64,000 nt of DNA from Streptomyces echinatus (GCF_014203595.1 NZ_JACHJK010000002.1:124001-188000); one strand, 5' to 3'; positions 34,046 through 48,009 are shown, counted from the first letter of the stretch. The notes: a model not told the origin generated them from the sequence alone. Program-made: numbers and translations.

Positions 34046-34049
<4 letters not shown>
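33603..34049 (-). CDS. trxC: Thioredoxin 2 (TrxC-type, zinc-ribbon thioredoxin)
   Basis: A 148-aa protein whose ATG at 34049 lies in an ATGA overlap with the clpB stop. The N-terminal zinc ribbon has CPHCGRTN and CGHCKRP; the thioredoxin domain follows with the active site [10 protein letters not shown], then [10 protein letters not shown] and the cis-Pro segment [10 protein letters not shown]. Trx2 proteins reduce disulphides and are linked to oxidative-stress survival; the zinc site is redox-sensitive. Its place inside a chaperone operon suggests it keeps DnaK/ClpB clients or chaperones reduced. The next ATG in frame (MRATT) is three codons later and could be an alternative start. Confidence 0.92.
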
Positions 34050-36675
<2,626 letters not shown>

Positions 36676-36685
<10 letters not shown>

Positions 36686-37083
36686 GGGGGTGTTTCACTC
36701 CTCGTGCCGCGGCCGCGCAGGGCGGCTTCGAGCAGGCTGATGCGGTCGAGCAGGTCGAGCACCAGGCCGATGGATGCGTAATTGAGGCAGAGCCCGGTGC
36801 GCAGCCGCTGAATACGGGCGAGGACCGCCGGGGCCGTGGAGTCGAACACCAGTCGCCCAGCGGAGTCGCGTTCGGCGTCGACCAGGCCGAGGGCGGCGAA
36901 CCGGCGGATCAGATCGGGGTGGAGGCCCGAGCGAAGGGCCACGGCGGCCAGGGAGAGCTTGGGGACGGGCACAAGCGCGTACCGGACAGCGGTCGAGGCG
37001 GTGAGGTCGGCGCCCGTTCTTACCGGACGGGCGCCCACGCCGGCCCGGCCGATGCCTCCCGCTCCCGCGGGTCGGTCGTTCAT
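36676..37083 (-). CDS. cbpM: CbpM-like MerR-fold modulator of the J-protein
   Basis: A 135-aa protein from the ATG at 37083, inside an ATGA overlap with the dnaJ stop. After a variable first 50 residues comes a MerR-type helix-turn-helix: [37 protein letters not shown], and [20 protein letters not shown]. It ends in a leucine-rich helix, [16 protein letters not shown]. CbpM binds the J-domain of CbpA and inhibits its DnaK co-chaperone activity; an alternative reading is an HspR-like repressor. The location between the CbpA-type dnaJ and clpB fits CbpM. It has no long C-terminal effector domain. Confidence 0.82.
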
Positions 37084-38027
37084 CGCGTCCTCCTGGGGTC
37101 GAACGAGGAAGTGGCGGCGAGCTCCTCGAACAGTTCGCGCTCCCGGTCGCCGAGGGCGGGAGGCACCATGACGCGAAGTTCGGCGTACAGGTCGCCGTTC
37201 GCGCCCCGCGGGTTCGGCATGCCCTCGCCGCGCAGCCGCAGCCGCCGGCCGCTGGACGAGCCCGCGGGCACCGTGACCTTCGCCGTGCCGCCGCCGGGCG
37301 TGGGCACCGGCACGGTCGCACCCAGGGCCGCCTCCCACGGGGCGACCGGGACCTGGACGTGCACGTCGCGGCCGTCCAGCCGGAACCGGGGGTGGGGCTG
37401 GATACGCACCCGCAGGTACAGGTCGCCCGCGGCCGCGTCACCACTGCCCCGGCCACCCTCACCCGCCAGCCGGATGCGCTGCCCGTCGGTGACGCCCGGC
37501 GGCACGTCGACCTCGTATCGCCGCGGCTGCCCGGTGGGGCCGGCGAGTGTGACGGTGCGACGGCCGCCTCGGTACGCCTCCTCGACAGTGAGCGGCAGTT
37601 CGGCCTCCTGGTCCGCTCCGGGGACGCCGCCTCGGGCGGCGCCGCCCCCGAACATGGAGCCGAGCAGGTCCTCGATGTCGATGCCCTCCGCTCCGAAGTC
37701 GTCGCCGAAGCCGGTGGTGTACCGGACGCGAGGGCCGCCCGCGGTCCTCCGGCCGCGGAAGCCGCCGCCCGCTCCGGCCGCGACCCGTTCGTCGAAGTCC
37801 TCGGGGATCTTGCGGAAGTCCTCGCCGAAGCGGTCGTAGCGGGCCCGGGTCTTGGGATCGGACAGGACGCTGTAGGCCTCATTGAGGTCCTTGAAGCGTT
37901 CCTCCGCCCCGGGATCCTTGTTGACGTCGGGATGGTACTTACGGGCGAGTTTGCGATAGGCCTGCTGGATCTCGTCCTGGCTCGCGGTCCGCGGCACGCC
38001 CAGCACCTCGTAGAAGTCCCGTGCCAT
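37080..38027 (-). CDS. cbpA: CbpA-type DnaJ co-chaperone (no zinc finger)
   Basis: A 315-aa class-B J-protein from the ATG at 38027. The J-domain (about 4-69) contains [20 protein letters not shown] and the HPD triad in KYHPDVN. A Gly-rich linker follows ([18 protein letters not shown]), then two beta-rich C-terminal client domains ([54 protein letters not shown]). The CxxCxGxG zinc repeats of class-A DnaJ are absent. It stimulates DnaK ATPase and delivers clients. It begins six bases after grpE and is followed by its predicted modulator CbpM. Confidence 0.94.
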   Translation of the reverse strand: MARDFYEVLGVPRTASQDEIQQAYRKLARKYHPDVNKDPGAEERFKDLNEAYSVLSDPKTRARYDRFGEDFRKIPEDFDERVAAGAGGGFRGRRTAGGPRVRYTTGFGDDFGAEGIDIEDLLGSMFGGGAARGGVPGADQEAELPLTVEEAYRGGRRTVTLAGPTGQPRRYEVDVPPGVTDGQRIRLAGEGGRGSGDAAAGDLYLRVRIQPHPRFRLDGRDVHVQVPVAPWEAALGATVPVPTPGGGTAKVTVPAGSSSGRRLRLRGEGMPNPRGANGDLYAELRVMVPPALGDRERELFEELAATSSFDPRRTR

Positions 38028-38033
38028 CGCAGG

Positions 38034-38642
38034 TCACTCCCGCTTGGCGACGGTCACGGCGGCGGGCCTGAGCTGCCGTTCGCCGTCCCCGTAGCCGGGG
38101 CGCAGCACCTCGACGACGGTGCCCGGCGGGGCGTCGGGGTCCTGGACGACACCGACCACCTCGTGCCGGGCCGGGTCGAAGGCGACACCGCGCTCCGCGT
38201 GCCGCGGGTAGCCGAGCAGTTCGAGGACGTTCACCGCCTGGTCGCGTACGGCCCGGACGCCCTCCACGATCGCGCCCGGATCGGCGCCGGCATGGGTCAG
38301 GGCGAGTTCGAGGTTGTCGAGGACGGGCAGGAAGGCGGCCGCCGTGCGGGACCGCTCGACCGCCCGTTCGCGCTCCAGTTCCCTGGCGTGACGCTTGCGA
38401 AGGTTGTCGAGGTCGGCGAGCGCGCGCCGCCAGCGGTCCTCCAGTTCCTGGATCGCGGTCGTGTACTCGTCCTCGGCTGGTGCGGGGCCGGCGGCATCGG
38501 GCCCCGGTTCGCCGTTCGCCGCTTCGGGCCGGGGTGGGCCCGGTTGGGGCAGATCCCCGCGAGGAGCTGGTCCGGCGCCTTCCGGGACCCGTGCGCCCGG
38601 ATCCGACGCGGCCCGGTCGGGTTGCTTGGGGTGGGTGGGCAT
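38034..38642 (-). CDS. grpE: GrpE nucleotide-exchange factor
   Basis: A 202-aa protein from the ATG at 38642. The first 75 residues are Pro/Gly-rich and probably disordered. A long helix follows (YTTAIQELEDRWRRALADLD, NLRKRHARELERERAVERSR) that forms the GrpE dimer coiled coil, and the C-terminal beta domain includes FDPARHEVVGVV and VVEVLRPGYGDG. GrpE releases ADP from DnaK. It starts eight bases after the dnaK stop and precedes dnaJ by six bases, so it is clearly co-transcribed. The N-terminal extension is longer than in the minimal protein. Confidence 0.92.
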   Translation of the reverse strand: MPTHPKQPDRAASDPGARVPEGAGPAPRGDLPQPGPPRPEAANGEPGPDAAGPAPAEDEYTTAIQELEDRWRRALADLDNLRKRHARELERERAVERSRTAAAFLPVLDNLELALTHAGADPGAIVEGVRAVRDQAVNVLELLGYPRHAERGVAFDPARHEVVGVVQDPDAPPGTVVEVLRPGYGDGERQLRPAAVTVAKRE

Positions 38643-38650
38643 GGCGCGCC

Positions 38651-40549
<1,899 letters not shown>

Positions 40550-40637
40550 GAGGAACTCCTCCCGGTGCAGCGCCTGCGTCGACTCTCCGGATCACGTTCG
40601 TTGCGCACGGAGGGTCTCGAGCACTCCCCAGGGTGAC

Positions 40638-40651
40638 GAACCGGGTGGTTC
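40638..40651. promoter_or_regulatory. Short palindrome in the dnaK / PucR divergent promoter region
   Basis: GAACC-GGGT-GGTTC is a 5-bp inverted repeat 89 bases upstream of dnaK. The 243-base divergent gap (40550-40792) also has GGGTAC at 40748, possibly a stress-sigma -10 box for the rightward gene. Neither is strong. No HAIR or CIRCE consensus is present. Confidence 0.3.
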
Positions 40652-40792
40652 CACGCCTGCGCCTGGCGAGTCAGGAATGCACGGGTCCGATCGCCCCACG
40701 AGTACGAGAGAAAGAACCCGCACGTGTCGGGTAGCCGGCCCGGGACCGGGTACGCGAAAGCCGCTCATCTCCGAAGGACGGAGTGATCTCCC

Positions 40793-42574
40793 ATGGTCGG
40801 CAGTCGGGCGTACAGCCCGTACCACCGCTACCCCGACCGGAAGGGCGGCCTTCCGCGGGACAGCGCCGGGCGGCGCCCCACGGCCGCGCCCAGGCGGCCC
40901 CGCCTGCCCGCTCGCACCCCAGCCGCCCACGCCCTCCACGAACTGGTCGCGCTCTCCCGCACCCAGTTCGACGCTCCGGACGAAGGCGAGATCCTGCGCC
41001 TGGCCATGGATCACATAGCCGCCGCTGGGCCGTACACCGCCGAGGCCGGATATCTCAAGGTGGGCGGGGACCTGATCTCCAGCCCGTGGAACGGGCGAAC
41101 GCATGCCTTGGCCGTGGGCCGGAGGGTGCGGGAGCTGGCCGGGCGGGACGGCAACGTGACCGTAGCCGGCAGGCCCTGGGGCCGGGCCCTGGGGCTACGC
41201 GGACCCGGGGTACTCCACGGCTACCTCGTGGTCACGTGCCGCTCCCGGCCCACCAGGGCCGAGCAATCCCTGCTCGCCATGCTCGTCCGGCACACCGCTG
41301 CTGCACTGTCAGTCGCCTTCGCACACCGCCGCCAACGCGAGGACGCGCTGGAGCTGCACCGGCTGAGGGAGGAACGCACAGCCCTCCAGCGGAAGCTGAT
41401 CTCTGTGGTGGCTGAGCTGGGCTACGAGCGAGCCGTGCACGCTCTCATGGCCGACGTCGCTGCCTCGGGTGGCGGCGAGGAAGCCATCACCCGCGCACTG
41501 CACGGGCTCACAGGACTTCCCGCGCTGGTCGAGGACCGCTTCGGCCGACTGAGGTCCTGGACCGGCCCCGGCCGCCCCGTCCCCTACCCCGAACCGGACC
41601 CCGTGCGCCAGGAGGACATGCTGCACGCCGTCGCCAAAGAGGCCGGGCCGGTGCGGATAAGGGACCGGCTGCTCACCCTCGTCCGCCTGCACGGCGAGAT
41701 CCTGGGCGTGCTGGCGCTGGTCGACACCCGGGACGAGGCCGACGAGCACACCGTCCTCGCGCTTGGACACGCCGCCACGTCGCTCGCCCTGGAGCTGACG
41801 CACCTGCGCAGTCTGGCCGAAGTGGAAGTGAGGCTGCACCGCGAGCTGGCCGACGACCTCCTGGCAGGGACGGACGAGCCGAGCGCCTACGCCCGGTCAG
41901 AGGCAGTCGGACACGACCTGCACGGCAGCCACTACATCGTCGTGGTGCAGTGGTCGAACCGCACTGCGGACGATTCCTTCGCGCAGACCGTGGGTCGGGC
42001 GGCCGCCGCGGTGGGCCTGCGCTCGCTGCTGACCCGCCGCTCCGACCACGTCGTCCTCATCACTGGCGACAGGCCGCACGCCCGCGCGTTGTACGAGGCG
42101 CTCGCCCGGGAGAACGGGACACGGTCCGGGACGATCGGGGTGAGCGCCCCTTGCGACTCCGTGGACGACATCCCCCGCCACTACCGGGAGGCGCAGCGCG
42201 CCCTGGACGTGCGCCGCCACTCCCGCGAGCGCTACGGCACGTCGTTCTTCGACGAACTCGGTCTCTACCGCATCCTGGGACCCGGCAGCGGTCACCGGGA
42301 ACTGGAGACGTTCGTCCAGGAGTGGCTCGGGCAGCTCATCGACTACGACTCCCGGCACCACGCGACCATGGTGGACACCCTGTCCCGGTACTTCGACTGC
42401 GGCGGCAACTACGACGAGACCGCCGACTCCCTCGCGATCCACCGCAGCACGCTGCGCTATCGGCTCCAGCGCATCCGCGACATCAGCGGCCACGACCTCG
42501 CGAACGTCGAGGACCGGCTGAACCTCCAGGTGGCGACCCGAGTGTGGAAGATCGTGCTGCGCGGACCCGGCTGA
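40793..42574 (+). CDS. PucR/CdaR-type transcriptional regulator with GAF-like sensor region
   Basis: A 593-aa protein from the ATG at 40793 with GGAG upstream. The N-terminal half has one or two GAF-like segments (ALHELVALSRTQFDAPDEGE, then a second after LISVVAELGYERAVHAL). A GGDEF-like/PucR middle follows (YIVVVQWSN, VGLRSLLTRRSDHVVLITGD, GTIGVSAPC). The C-terminal HTH_30 is canonical: YFDCGGNYDETADSLAIHRS then TLRYRLQRIRDISGHDL. Such proteins sense small metabolites and act on nearby promoters. It is divergent from the dnaK operon, making it a candidate regulator of that operon, but this is unproven. No two-component receiver is present. Confidence 0.87.
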   Translation: MVGSRAYSPYHRYPDRKGGLPRDSAGRRPTAAPRRPRLPARTPAAHALHELVALSRTQFDAPDEGEILRLAMDHIAAAGPYTAEAGYLKVGGDLISSPWNGRTHALAVGRRVRELAGRDGNVTVAGRPWGRALGLRGPGVLHGYLVVTCRSRPTRAEQSLLAMLVRHTAAALSVAFAHRRQREDALELHRLREERTALQRKLISVVAELGYERAVHALMADVAASGGGEEAITRALHGLTGLPALVEDRFGRLRSWTGPGRPVPYPEPDPVRQEDMLHAVAKEAGPVRIRDRLLTLVRLHGEILGVLALVDTRDEADEHTVLALGHAATSLALELTHLRSLAEVEVRLHRELADDLLAGTDEPSAYARSEAVGHDLHGSHYIVVVQWSNRTADDSFAQTVGRAAAAVGLRSLLTRRSDHVVLITGDRPHARALYEALARENGTRSGTIGVSAPCDSVDDIPRHYREAQRALDVRRHSRERYGTSFFDELGLYRILGPGSGHRELETFVQEWLGQLIDYDSRHHATMVDTLSRYFDCGGNYDETADSLAIHRSTLRYRLQRIRDISGHDLANVEDRLNLQVATRVWKIVLRGPG

Positions 42575-42593
42575 TGCCGGACGTCACAGGGCG

Positions 42594-42920
42594 ATGACGT
42601 GGAGGTCGACCAGGTCGAGCAGCGCCCGCAGTGCCGAGCGGGGCCGCCTGGTCGCCGTGTCCCTGTCAGGGGCCGGCTCCGGGCTGCTGTTCAAGGGAGG
42701 CGTCGAACGTGCCGTTTCCGTGGCCGAGCCCGCCTCACGCGCGGGGGTCCTCGCCGTGTTCTTCGTCGTCGCGTACCTGGGGATGGGCCTGCCCTCCGTC
42801 CTGTTCAGCATCGCCCTGCGGCACTTCGCCGTGCAGACCGCGATGATCGGCTTCGCGGCGGTCCTCTCCTGCGGCGCCGTTGTGTCGGTCGCCGTCGCGT
42901 TGCGCGACCGCGCGCCCGGT
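42594..42920 (+). pseudogene. C-terminal fragment of an MFS transporter
   Basis: Residues such as LSGAGSGLLFKGGVERAVSV, RAGVLAVFFVVAYLGMGLPS, VLFSIALRH and AVQTAMIGFAAVLSCGA match the last transmembrane helices of major-facilitator drug exporters. The ten preceding helices are absent. The frame runs on to 43208 but similarity stops near 42920. It begins right after the PucR-type gene, so a deletion removed the 5' part. The remaining bases to 43060 show nothing. Confidence 0.65.
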
Positions 42921-43060
42921 CCCGGCGAGCTCCCGGCGCAGTCCGCCCGCCCAGCTGACCTCCCTGCGGCGCATGCGACACCGGTTGTCTGGGAGGCGCG
43001 GACCTGGGCACCCGGTGCGGGCGCGTGTGACGCGGATCCGAGGCGGACGGGAGGCCCGAG

Positions 43061-43906
43061 ATGTCTGCGGAATCGGCCAGAACGATCGCGCTCCCCTCCG
43101 GTGAGGAGATCGCGGCGCTCGGGCAGGGCACCTGGTACCTGGGCGAGGACCCGGCCCGGCGGGAACAGGAGATCGCCGCGCTGCGGCTGGGCGCGGACCT
43201 GGGCATGACCGTCGTCGACACGGCCGAGATGTACGGCGACGGCGCGGCCGAGGAACTCGTCGGCGAGGCCATCCGGGGACGCCGGGAGGAGGTCTTCCTC
43301 GTCAGCAAGGTGCTGCCCGGCCACGCCGACCGGAAGGGCACCGCCGCCGCCTGCGAGCGCAGTCTGCGGCGGCTGCGTACGGAACGGCTGGACCTCTACC
43401 TGCTGCACTGGCGAGGACGATGGCCACTCGCAGAGACCCTTGCGGGATTCACCGACCTGATGGAGGCGGGCAAGATCCGTCACTGTGGCGTGAGCAATCT
43501 CGACGTCGCCGACATGGTCGAGCTGACCGCTCTCCCCGGCGGCGACGCCGTGGCCGCCGACCAGGTGTTGTACAACCTCTCCCGGCGTGGCATCGAGTGG
43601 GATCTTCTCCCCTGGTGCCGTGAGGCCGGGGTGACCGTCATGGCCTACTCCCCGATCGAGCAGGGGCGGCTGCTGAAGGGCGACGCCTTGGGTGCCGTGG
43701 CCCGGGCCCTCGGAGCAACGCCGGCCCAGGTGGCACTCGCCTGGGTGCTGGAACAAGGGGTGGCCGCGATCCCGCGTTCCGGATCACCCGACCACGTGCG
43801 GGAGAACCGCGGCGCGCTGGACCTCCGCCTCCCTGCCAAGGCGCTCGACGCTCTCGACGAGGCGTTCCCGCCGCCCGACGGGCCCACGCCCCTGGAGATG
43901 CTCTGA
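43061..43906 (+). CDS. Aldo/keto reductase
   Basis: A 281-aa TIM-barrel oxidoreductase from the ATG at 43061, preceded by GGGAGG. The catalytic tetrad is visible: Asp in [10 protein letters not shown], Tyr in the same segment, Lys in [10 protein letters not shown] and His in [13 protein letters not shown]-binding segments are [13 protein letters not shown] and [19 protein letters not shown]. It reduces aldehydes or ketones in the cytoplasm; the substrate is not predictable. It is free-standing between the MFS remnant and the DUF1931 gene, inside a stretch of stress-type genes, which favours carbonyl detoxification as a role. Confidence 0.92.
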   Translation: MSAESARTIALPSGEEIAALGQGTWYLGEDPARREQEIAALRLGADLGMTVVDTAEMYGDGAAEELVGEAIRGRREEVFLVSKVLPGHADRKGTAAACERSLRRLRTERLDLYLLHWRGRWPLAETLAGFTDLMEAGKIRHCGVSNLDVADMVELTALPGGDAVAADQVLYNLSRRGIEWDLLPWCREAGVTVMAYSPIEQGRLLKGDALGAVARALGATPAQVALAWVLEQGVAAIPRSGSPDHVRENRGALDLRLPAKALDALDEAFPPPDGPTPLEML

Positions 43907-44141
43907 AGGAGTTGCCAGGGTGGCGCGCACCCCGCGACGCCTCTCCAGCAAGTAACTGCCCCTGCCACACCCTGCCCGCCCGTACTTCATGCTGCTCTGC
44001 CAGGGGAAGAGGGAGCGCCCTTTTTCGGCCTGGAGTGCGGAGGCGCTCAGCAGGGGGCTCTGCGAATCTCGACCGGGTAACAGCCGATGGCGGCGCGGGC
44101 GGGAAACGGCGCCGTCCGTTCCCGGTGAGGAGGCGAGAGGC

Positions 44142-44591
44142 ATGACCGTGACGGGTGTGTCGAAGTTCGAGAGGTTCTTCCGCGCCGCCGCAAGCCTCGA
44201 CGTGGACAGGAACGACCTGAAGCGGTACGGCGATTTCGTCGACGCCAAGCTCTACGACCTCCTGGTCGTCGGCCAGGCGTCGGCCAAGGCCAACGGCAGG
44301 GACACCGTCGAACCGTGGGATCTACCGATCACCAAGGGCCTCCAGGAGAGCATCCACCGGTTCCGGCGGCTCGACGAGGAGGTCGAGCTGAAGCCGATCC
44401 TGGAACAGCTCGCCGCACACCCTCCCCTCGACAGGACGCCCACCCAGGAGGCCGAAGAGCGCTACCCCGAGATCATCGGCGGTCTCAGCGTCGCTCTCGC
44501 CGAGACGTTCAAGATCCTTTATCCGGATGTCAAGAACCCGCAGACCAGTCACTGGGAGGCCGTTACAGCGGTGTTCGACCGGCTGCTGTAG
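44142..44591 (+). CDS. DUF1931 protein with predicted histone fold
   Basis: A 149-aa protein from the ATG at 44142 with GAGGAGG before it. It begins MTVTGVSKFERFFRAAASLD and continues VDRNDLKRYGDFVDAKLYDL and TVEPWDLPITKGLQESI. A second half starts from PTQEAEERYPEIIGGLSVAL. The two-part helical layout is that of DUF1931, whose Aquifex member was shown structurally to be an intramolecular histone-fold doublet. No enzymatic motif is present. Possible roles are DNA binding or nucleoid organisation, but neither is established in actinobacteria. It stands upstream of a PfpI gene by 61 bases and may be co-transcribed with it. Confidence 0.85.
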   Translation: MTVTGVSKFERFFRAAASLDVDRNDLKRYGDFVDAKLYDLLVVGQASAKANGRDTVEPWDLPITKGLQESIHRFRRLDEEVELKPILEQLAAHPPLDRTPTQEAEERYPEIIGGLSVALAETFKILYPDVKNPQTSHWEAVTAVFDRLL

Positions 44592-44652
44592 CAGTCGCGC
44601 CCCGGTGCACCGCGCCGGCTCGCGACCAGCGACTCGTGAAGGGAGCCGTACC

Positions 44653-45219
44653 ATGACACAGGAACTCCTGGGGATGCGGGTGGGGATTCTGGCCACTGAC
44701 GGCGTCGAGCGCGTGGAGCTCGATCAGCCGCGCGGTGCGCTGCACGGCGCGGGGGCGAAGACCGAGATCGTCTCGCTCCGCCACGGCGAGATCCAGGCCC
44801 GCCAGTTCGACCTCAACGCGGCCGGAACCTTCCCCGTGGACCGCCTGGTCGCCGACGCCTCCGTCGACGACTACCACGCCCTGCTTCTGCCCGGCGGCAC
44901 CATGAACCCTGACCAACTGCGCATGGACCGCGACGCGGTGCAGTTCGTCAAGGACTTCATGGCCAGCGGGAAACCGGTCGCATCCATCTGCCACGGCCCG
45001 TGGACCCTGGCGGAGGCCGACGCCGTGCGCGGCCGCCGCCTGACGTCCTGGCCCAGCATCCGCACCGACCTTCGCAACGCCGGCGCGGAGGTCGTCGGCG
45101 ACCAGGAGGTGGTCGTCGACGGGCAGCTGGTCACCAGCCGCGGTCCGGCAGACCTGCCCGCCTTCTGCGCCGCCGTCGTGGAGCAGTTCGCCCGGGCGCA
45201 CCACCCCGTGCCCGGCTGA
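44653..45219 (+). CDS. DJ-1/PfpI family protein (type-1 glutamine amidotransferase-like)
   Basis: A 188-aa protein from the ATG at 44653 behind AAGGGAG. The nucleophile elbow ASICHGPWTL carries the conserved Cys, with the partner His immediately after. YHALLLPGGTMNP holds the Gly loop, and RLTSWPSIRTDLRNAGAEVV closes the fold. Members include PfpI-type peptidases, glyoxalase III/deglycases and general stress protein 18 relatives. Given neighbouring carbonyl-related enzymes, a glyoxal/methylglyoxal or stress-repair role is reasonable, although protease activity is the historical label. It converges with the UvrA-like gene. Confidence 0.9.
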   Translation: MTQELLGMRVGILATDGVERVELDQPRGALHGAGAKTEIVSLRHGEIQARQFDLNAAGTFPVDRLVADASVDDYHALLLPGGTMNPDQLRMDRDAVQFVKDFMASGKPVASICHGPWTLAEADAVRGRRLTSWPSIRTDLRNAGAEVVGDQEVVVDGQLVTSRGPADLPAFCAAVVEQFARAHHPVPG

Positions 45220-45348
45220 CCCGGCGGCCCGGTCGCGGGCGGTGCGAGGTGCGATATGCCCGCCACAAGCGGGAACGCGCCATGGCGACGCGCACGACTC
45301 TGCGGCCCCCGGACCCGGCTGCCCCGTGCTCAGCCCCTCGCGCTGTCG

Positions 45349-47817
45349 TCAGGAGCGCGCCAGCCGGGCCGCGAGATAGGGCGCGGTGGCGCTGCGGCGG
45401 GCCTTCGCCACCTTGGCCGGCGGGCCCGCCGCGACCACCCGCCCGCCCGCGTCGCCGCCGCCCGGACCGAGGTCGACGACCCAGTCGGCGGTGGCGATCG
45501 TGTCCAGGTCGTGCTCGACGAGGACGACCGTGTTGCCGGCGTCGACGAGCCGGTGCAGCTGTCGCAGCAGCAGCGCGATGTCCGAGGGGTGCAGCCCCGC
45601 CGTCGGCTCGTCGAGCAGGTAGAGCGCGTGCCCGCGGCGGGCTCGCTGCAGCTCGGTGGCCAGTTTGATGCGTTGCGCCTCACCGCCGCTGAGTTCCGTC
45701 GCGGGCTGGCCCAGCCGCAGGTACCCCAGCCCCACCTCACGCAGCGTCTCCAGACTGCGGGAGGCCGCCGGAACGGCGGACAGGAACTTCGCGGCGGCGT
45801 CGACGGACAGCGCCAGTACCTCCGCGATGTTCTTGCCGCGGTAGGTGACTTCCAGCGTTTCGGCGTTGTACCGGGCGCCTTCGCAGGTCGGGCACGGCGC
45901 GTAGGTGCCGGGCAGGAACAGCAGTTCCACCGCGACGAATCCTTCGCCCTGGCAGGTCTCGCACCGCCCTTCGGGCACGTTGAAGGAGAACCGCCCGGCC
46001 GAGTAGCCGCGCGCCCTGGCTTCGTCCGTCGCCGCGTACAGCTTGCGCACCGCGTCGAACATTCCGGTGTACGTGGCCAGGTTGGACCGGGGAGTCCGGC
46101 CGATGGGCCGCTGGTCGACGAGGACCAGCCGGTCGAACGACTCGACCCCCGACGCGTCCTGGACGTCGACCTCCAGCTGTGCCTCGTCGGGCTCCTCGGG
46201 GACGAGTCCGAGGTGGCCGCGGACGACCTCGGCGAGCACCTGCGTCACCAGCGTCGACTTCCCGGAACCGGACACGCCCGTCACCGCCGTCAGTACGCAG
46301 AGCGGTACGCCGACGGACACGTCGTGCAGATTGTGGCGGGAGACGCCGCGCAGGTGCAGCCAGCCGTGCGGTGTGCGCGGGCGGTGTTCGAGCGGCTGGG
46401 CGCGCCCGAACAGGTACTGGCTCGTGGCCGACTCCCCGACCCGCTCAAGACCGGCGACCGGGCCGCTGTACAGCACGCGTCCGCCGCCCTCGCCCGCACC
46501 GGGGCCGATGTCGACCACCCAGTCCGCCCGCCGCACGACGTCCATGTCGTGCTCCACGACGAACAGCGAGTTGCCCGCCGCCTTGAGGCGGTCCAGCACC
46601 TCCAGCAGCGGTTCCGCGTCAGCCGGGTGCAGGCCCGCGGAGGGTTCGTCGAGGACGTAGACGACGCCGAACAGCCCCGAGCGCAGCTGGGTGGCGATCC
46701 GCAGGCGCTGCGCCTCGCCGGGTGACAGGGTCGTCGAGCGGCGCCCGAGGCTGAGATATCCGAGGCCCAGGTCGAGCAGTACGTCGATCCGCGCGACCAG
46801 ATCGCCGCAGATCCGGACCGCGACCTCGGTCGTCTCCCCGGATCGTGCGGTCGCCGTGGTGGCGTCGGCCTCGGACCGCCCCGCGACGGGCCGCAGCAGC
46901 GCCACGAGCTCGGTGAGCGGCATCGCGTTGATCTCCGCGATGGAACGTCCGGCGAAGGTCACCGCGAGCGCCTCGGGCCGCAGTCCGCTGCCGTGACAGG
47001 CGGGGCAGGGCACACTCCTGACGAACCGGAGCGCCCGTTCGCGCATCTTCTCGCTCTTGGAGTCGGCGAGGACGTGCATGACGTGCTTGCGGGCGCTCCA
47101 GAACTTGCCCTGATAGCCCCAGTCGACGCGGTCCTCCTCCGGCTCGATGTACACCAAGGGCTGCTCGTCCGTGTACAGCAGCCAGTCCCGGTCCTTCTTC
47201 CTGAGCCTGCGCCACGGCCGGTCGATGTCGATTCCCAGGCCGCTCACGACACTGCGCAGGTTGGCGCCCTGCCAAGCGCCCGGCCAGGCGGCGATCGCTC
47301 CCTCGCGGATGCTCAGCGAGGGGTCCGGGACGAGCAGGTCCTCGGCGACGTCGTGCACGACGCCCAGTCCGTGGCATTCCGGGCAGGCGCCGGCCGCGGT
47401 GTTGGGGGAGAACGACTCGGCTTCCAGCCGTGCGGCCCCGGGCGGATAGGTGCCGGCGCGGGAGTACAGCATGCGCAGCAGATTGGACAGCGTGGTGAGG
47501 GTGCCGACCGTCGAGCGCGAGCTGGGGGCCCCGCGTCGCTGCTGCAGGGCCACGGCCGGTGGCAGTCCGGTGATCTCCTGCACATGCGGTGCGCCGACCT
47601 GTTGCAACAGCCTTCGGGCGTACGGTGCCACGGACTCGAAGTAGCGCCGCTGGGCCTCCGCGTAGAGCGTGCCGAACGCGAGCGAGGACTTGCCCGAACC
47701 GGAGACGCCGGTGAAGGCGACCATCGCGTCCCGCGGAACGTCGACATCGACGTTCCGCAGGTTGTTCTCACCGGCGCCCCGGACATGCACGAAGGGGTCG
47801 GCCGCGTCCTTGTCCAC
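45349..47817 (-). CDS. Class-II UvrA-like ABC ATPase (UvrA2)
   Basis: An 822-aa protein from GTG 47817. It has two ABC modules, each with Walker A (TGVSGSGKSSLAFGT; TGVSGSGKSTLVTQV) and signatures LSPGEAQRLRIATQL and LSGGEAQRIKLATEL. Zinc-binding CxxC pairs are CPECHGLG, CPACHGSG, CETCQGEGFV and CPTCEGARY. Typical UvrA is about 950-1000 aa; this shorter form lacks much of the insertion that binds UvrB, as in UvrA2/DrrC-type proteins tied to drug tolerance and DNA damage. It may recognise DNA lesions or intercalated drugs, or help release UvrA from them. It is a single gene with no uvrB nearby. Confidence 0.88.
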   Translation of the reverse strand: MDKDAADPFVHVRGAGENNLRNVDVDVPRDAMVAFTGVSGSGKSSLAFGTLYAEAQRRYFESVAPYARRLLQQVGAPHVQEITGLPPAVALQQRRGAPSSRSTVGTLTTLSNLLRMLYSRAGTYPPGAARLEAESFSPNTAAGACPECHGLGVVHDVAEDLLVPDPSLSIREGAIAAWPGAWQGANLRSVVSGLGIDIDRPWRRLRKKDRDWLLYTDEQPLVYIEPEEDRVDWGYQGKFWSARKHVMHVLADSKSEKMRERALRFVRSVPCPACHGSGLRPEALAVTFAGRSIAEINAMPLTELVALLRPVAGRSEADATTATARSGETTEVAVRICGDLVARIDVLLDLGLGYLSLGRRSTTLSPGEAQRLRIATQLRSGLFGVVYVLDEPSAGLHPADAEPLLEVLDRLKAAGNSLFVVEHDMDVVRRADWVVDIGPGAGEGGGRVLYSGPVAGLERVGESATSQYLFGRAQPLEHRPRTPHGWLHLRGVSRHNLHDVSVGVPLCVLTAVTGVSGSGKSTLVTQVLAEVVRGHLGLVPEEPDEAQLEVDVQDASGVESFDRLVLVDQRPIGRTPRSNLATYTGMFDAVRKLYAATDEARARGYSAGRFSFNVPEGRCETCQGEGFVAVELLFLPGTYAPCPTCEGARYNAETLEVTYRGKNIAEVLALSVDAAAKFLSAVPAASRSLETLREVGLGYLRLGQPATELSGGEAQRIKLATELQRARRGHALYLLDEPTAGLHPSDIALLLRQLHRLVDAGNTVVLVEHDLDTIATADWVVDLGPGGGDAGGRVVAAGPPAKVAKARRSATAPYLAARLARS

Positions 47818-48009
47818 CGTTCCTGATTACCTGATCGCGCCGCGAACCGCGCGACAGGCGCCGTCACCCGGGCCCCGCTCCCGGGGAACATCCGCCCCTA
47901 CCGCCTGCACCTGCCGGCAGGGGCCAGCCAGCGTGTCACGCGGCGTCGGCGTCACCTCGGGGGCATCCTGTGGGCACTCGCGATCGCGGGGTGGCCGGCG
48001 AGAGGGAGC

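Noticed and set aside
40550..40792. HAIR or CIRCE heat-shock operator upstream of dnaK
   Set aside because: Searched by eye on both strands; neither consensus is present.
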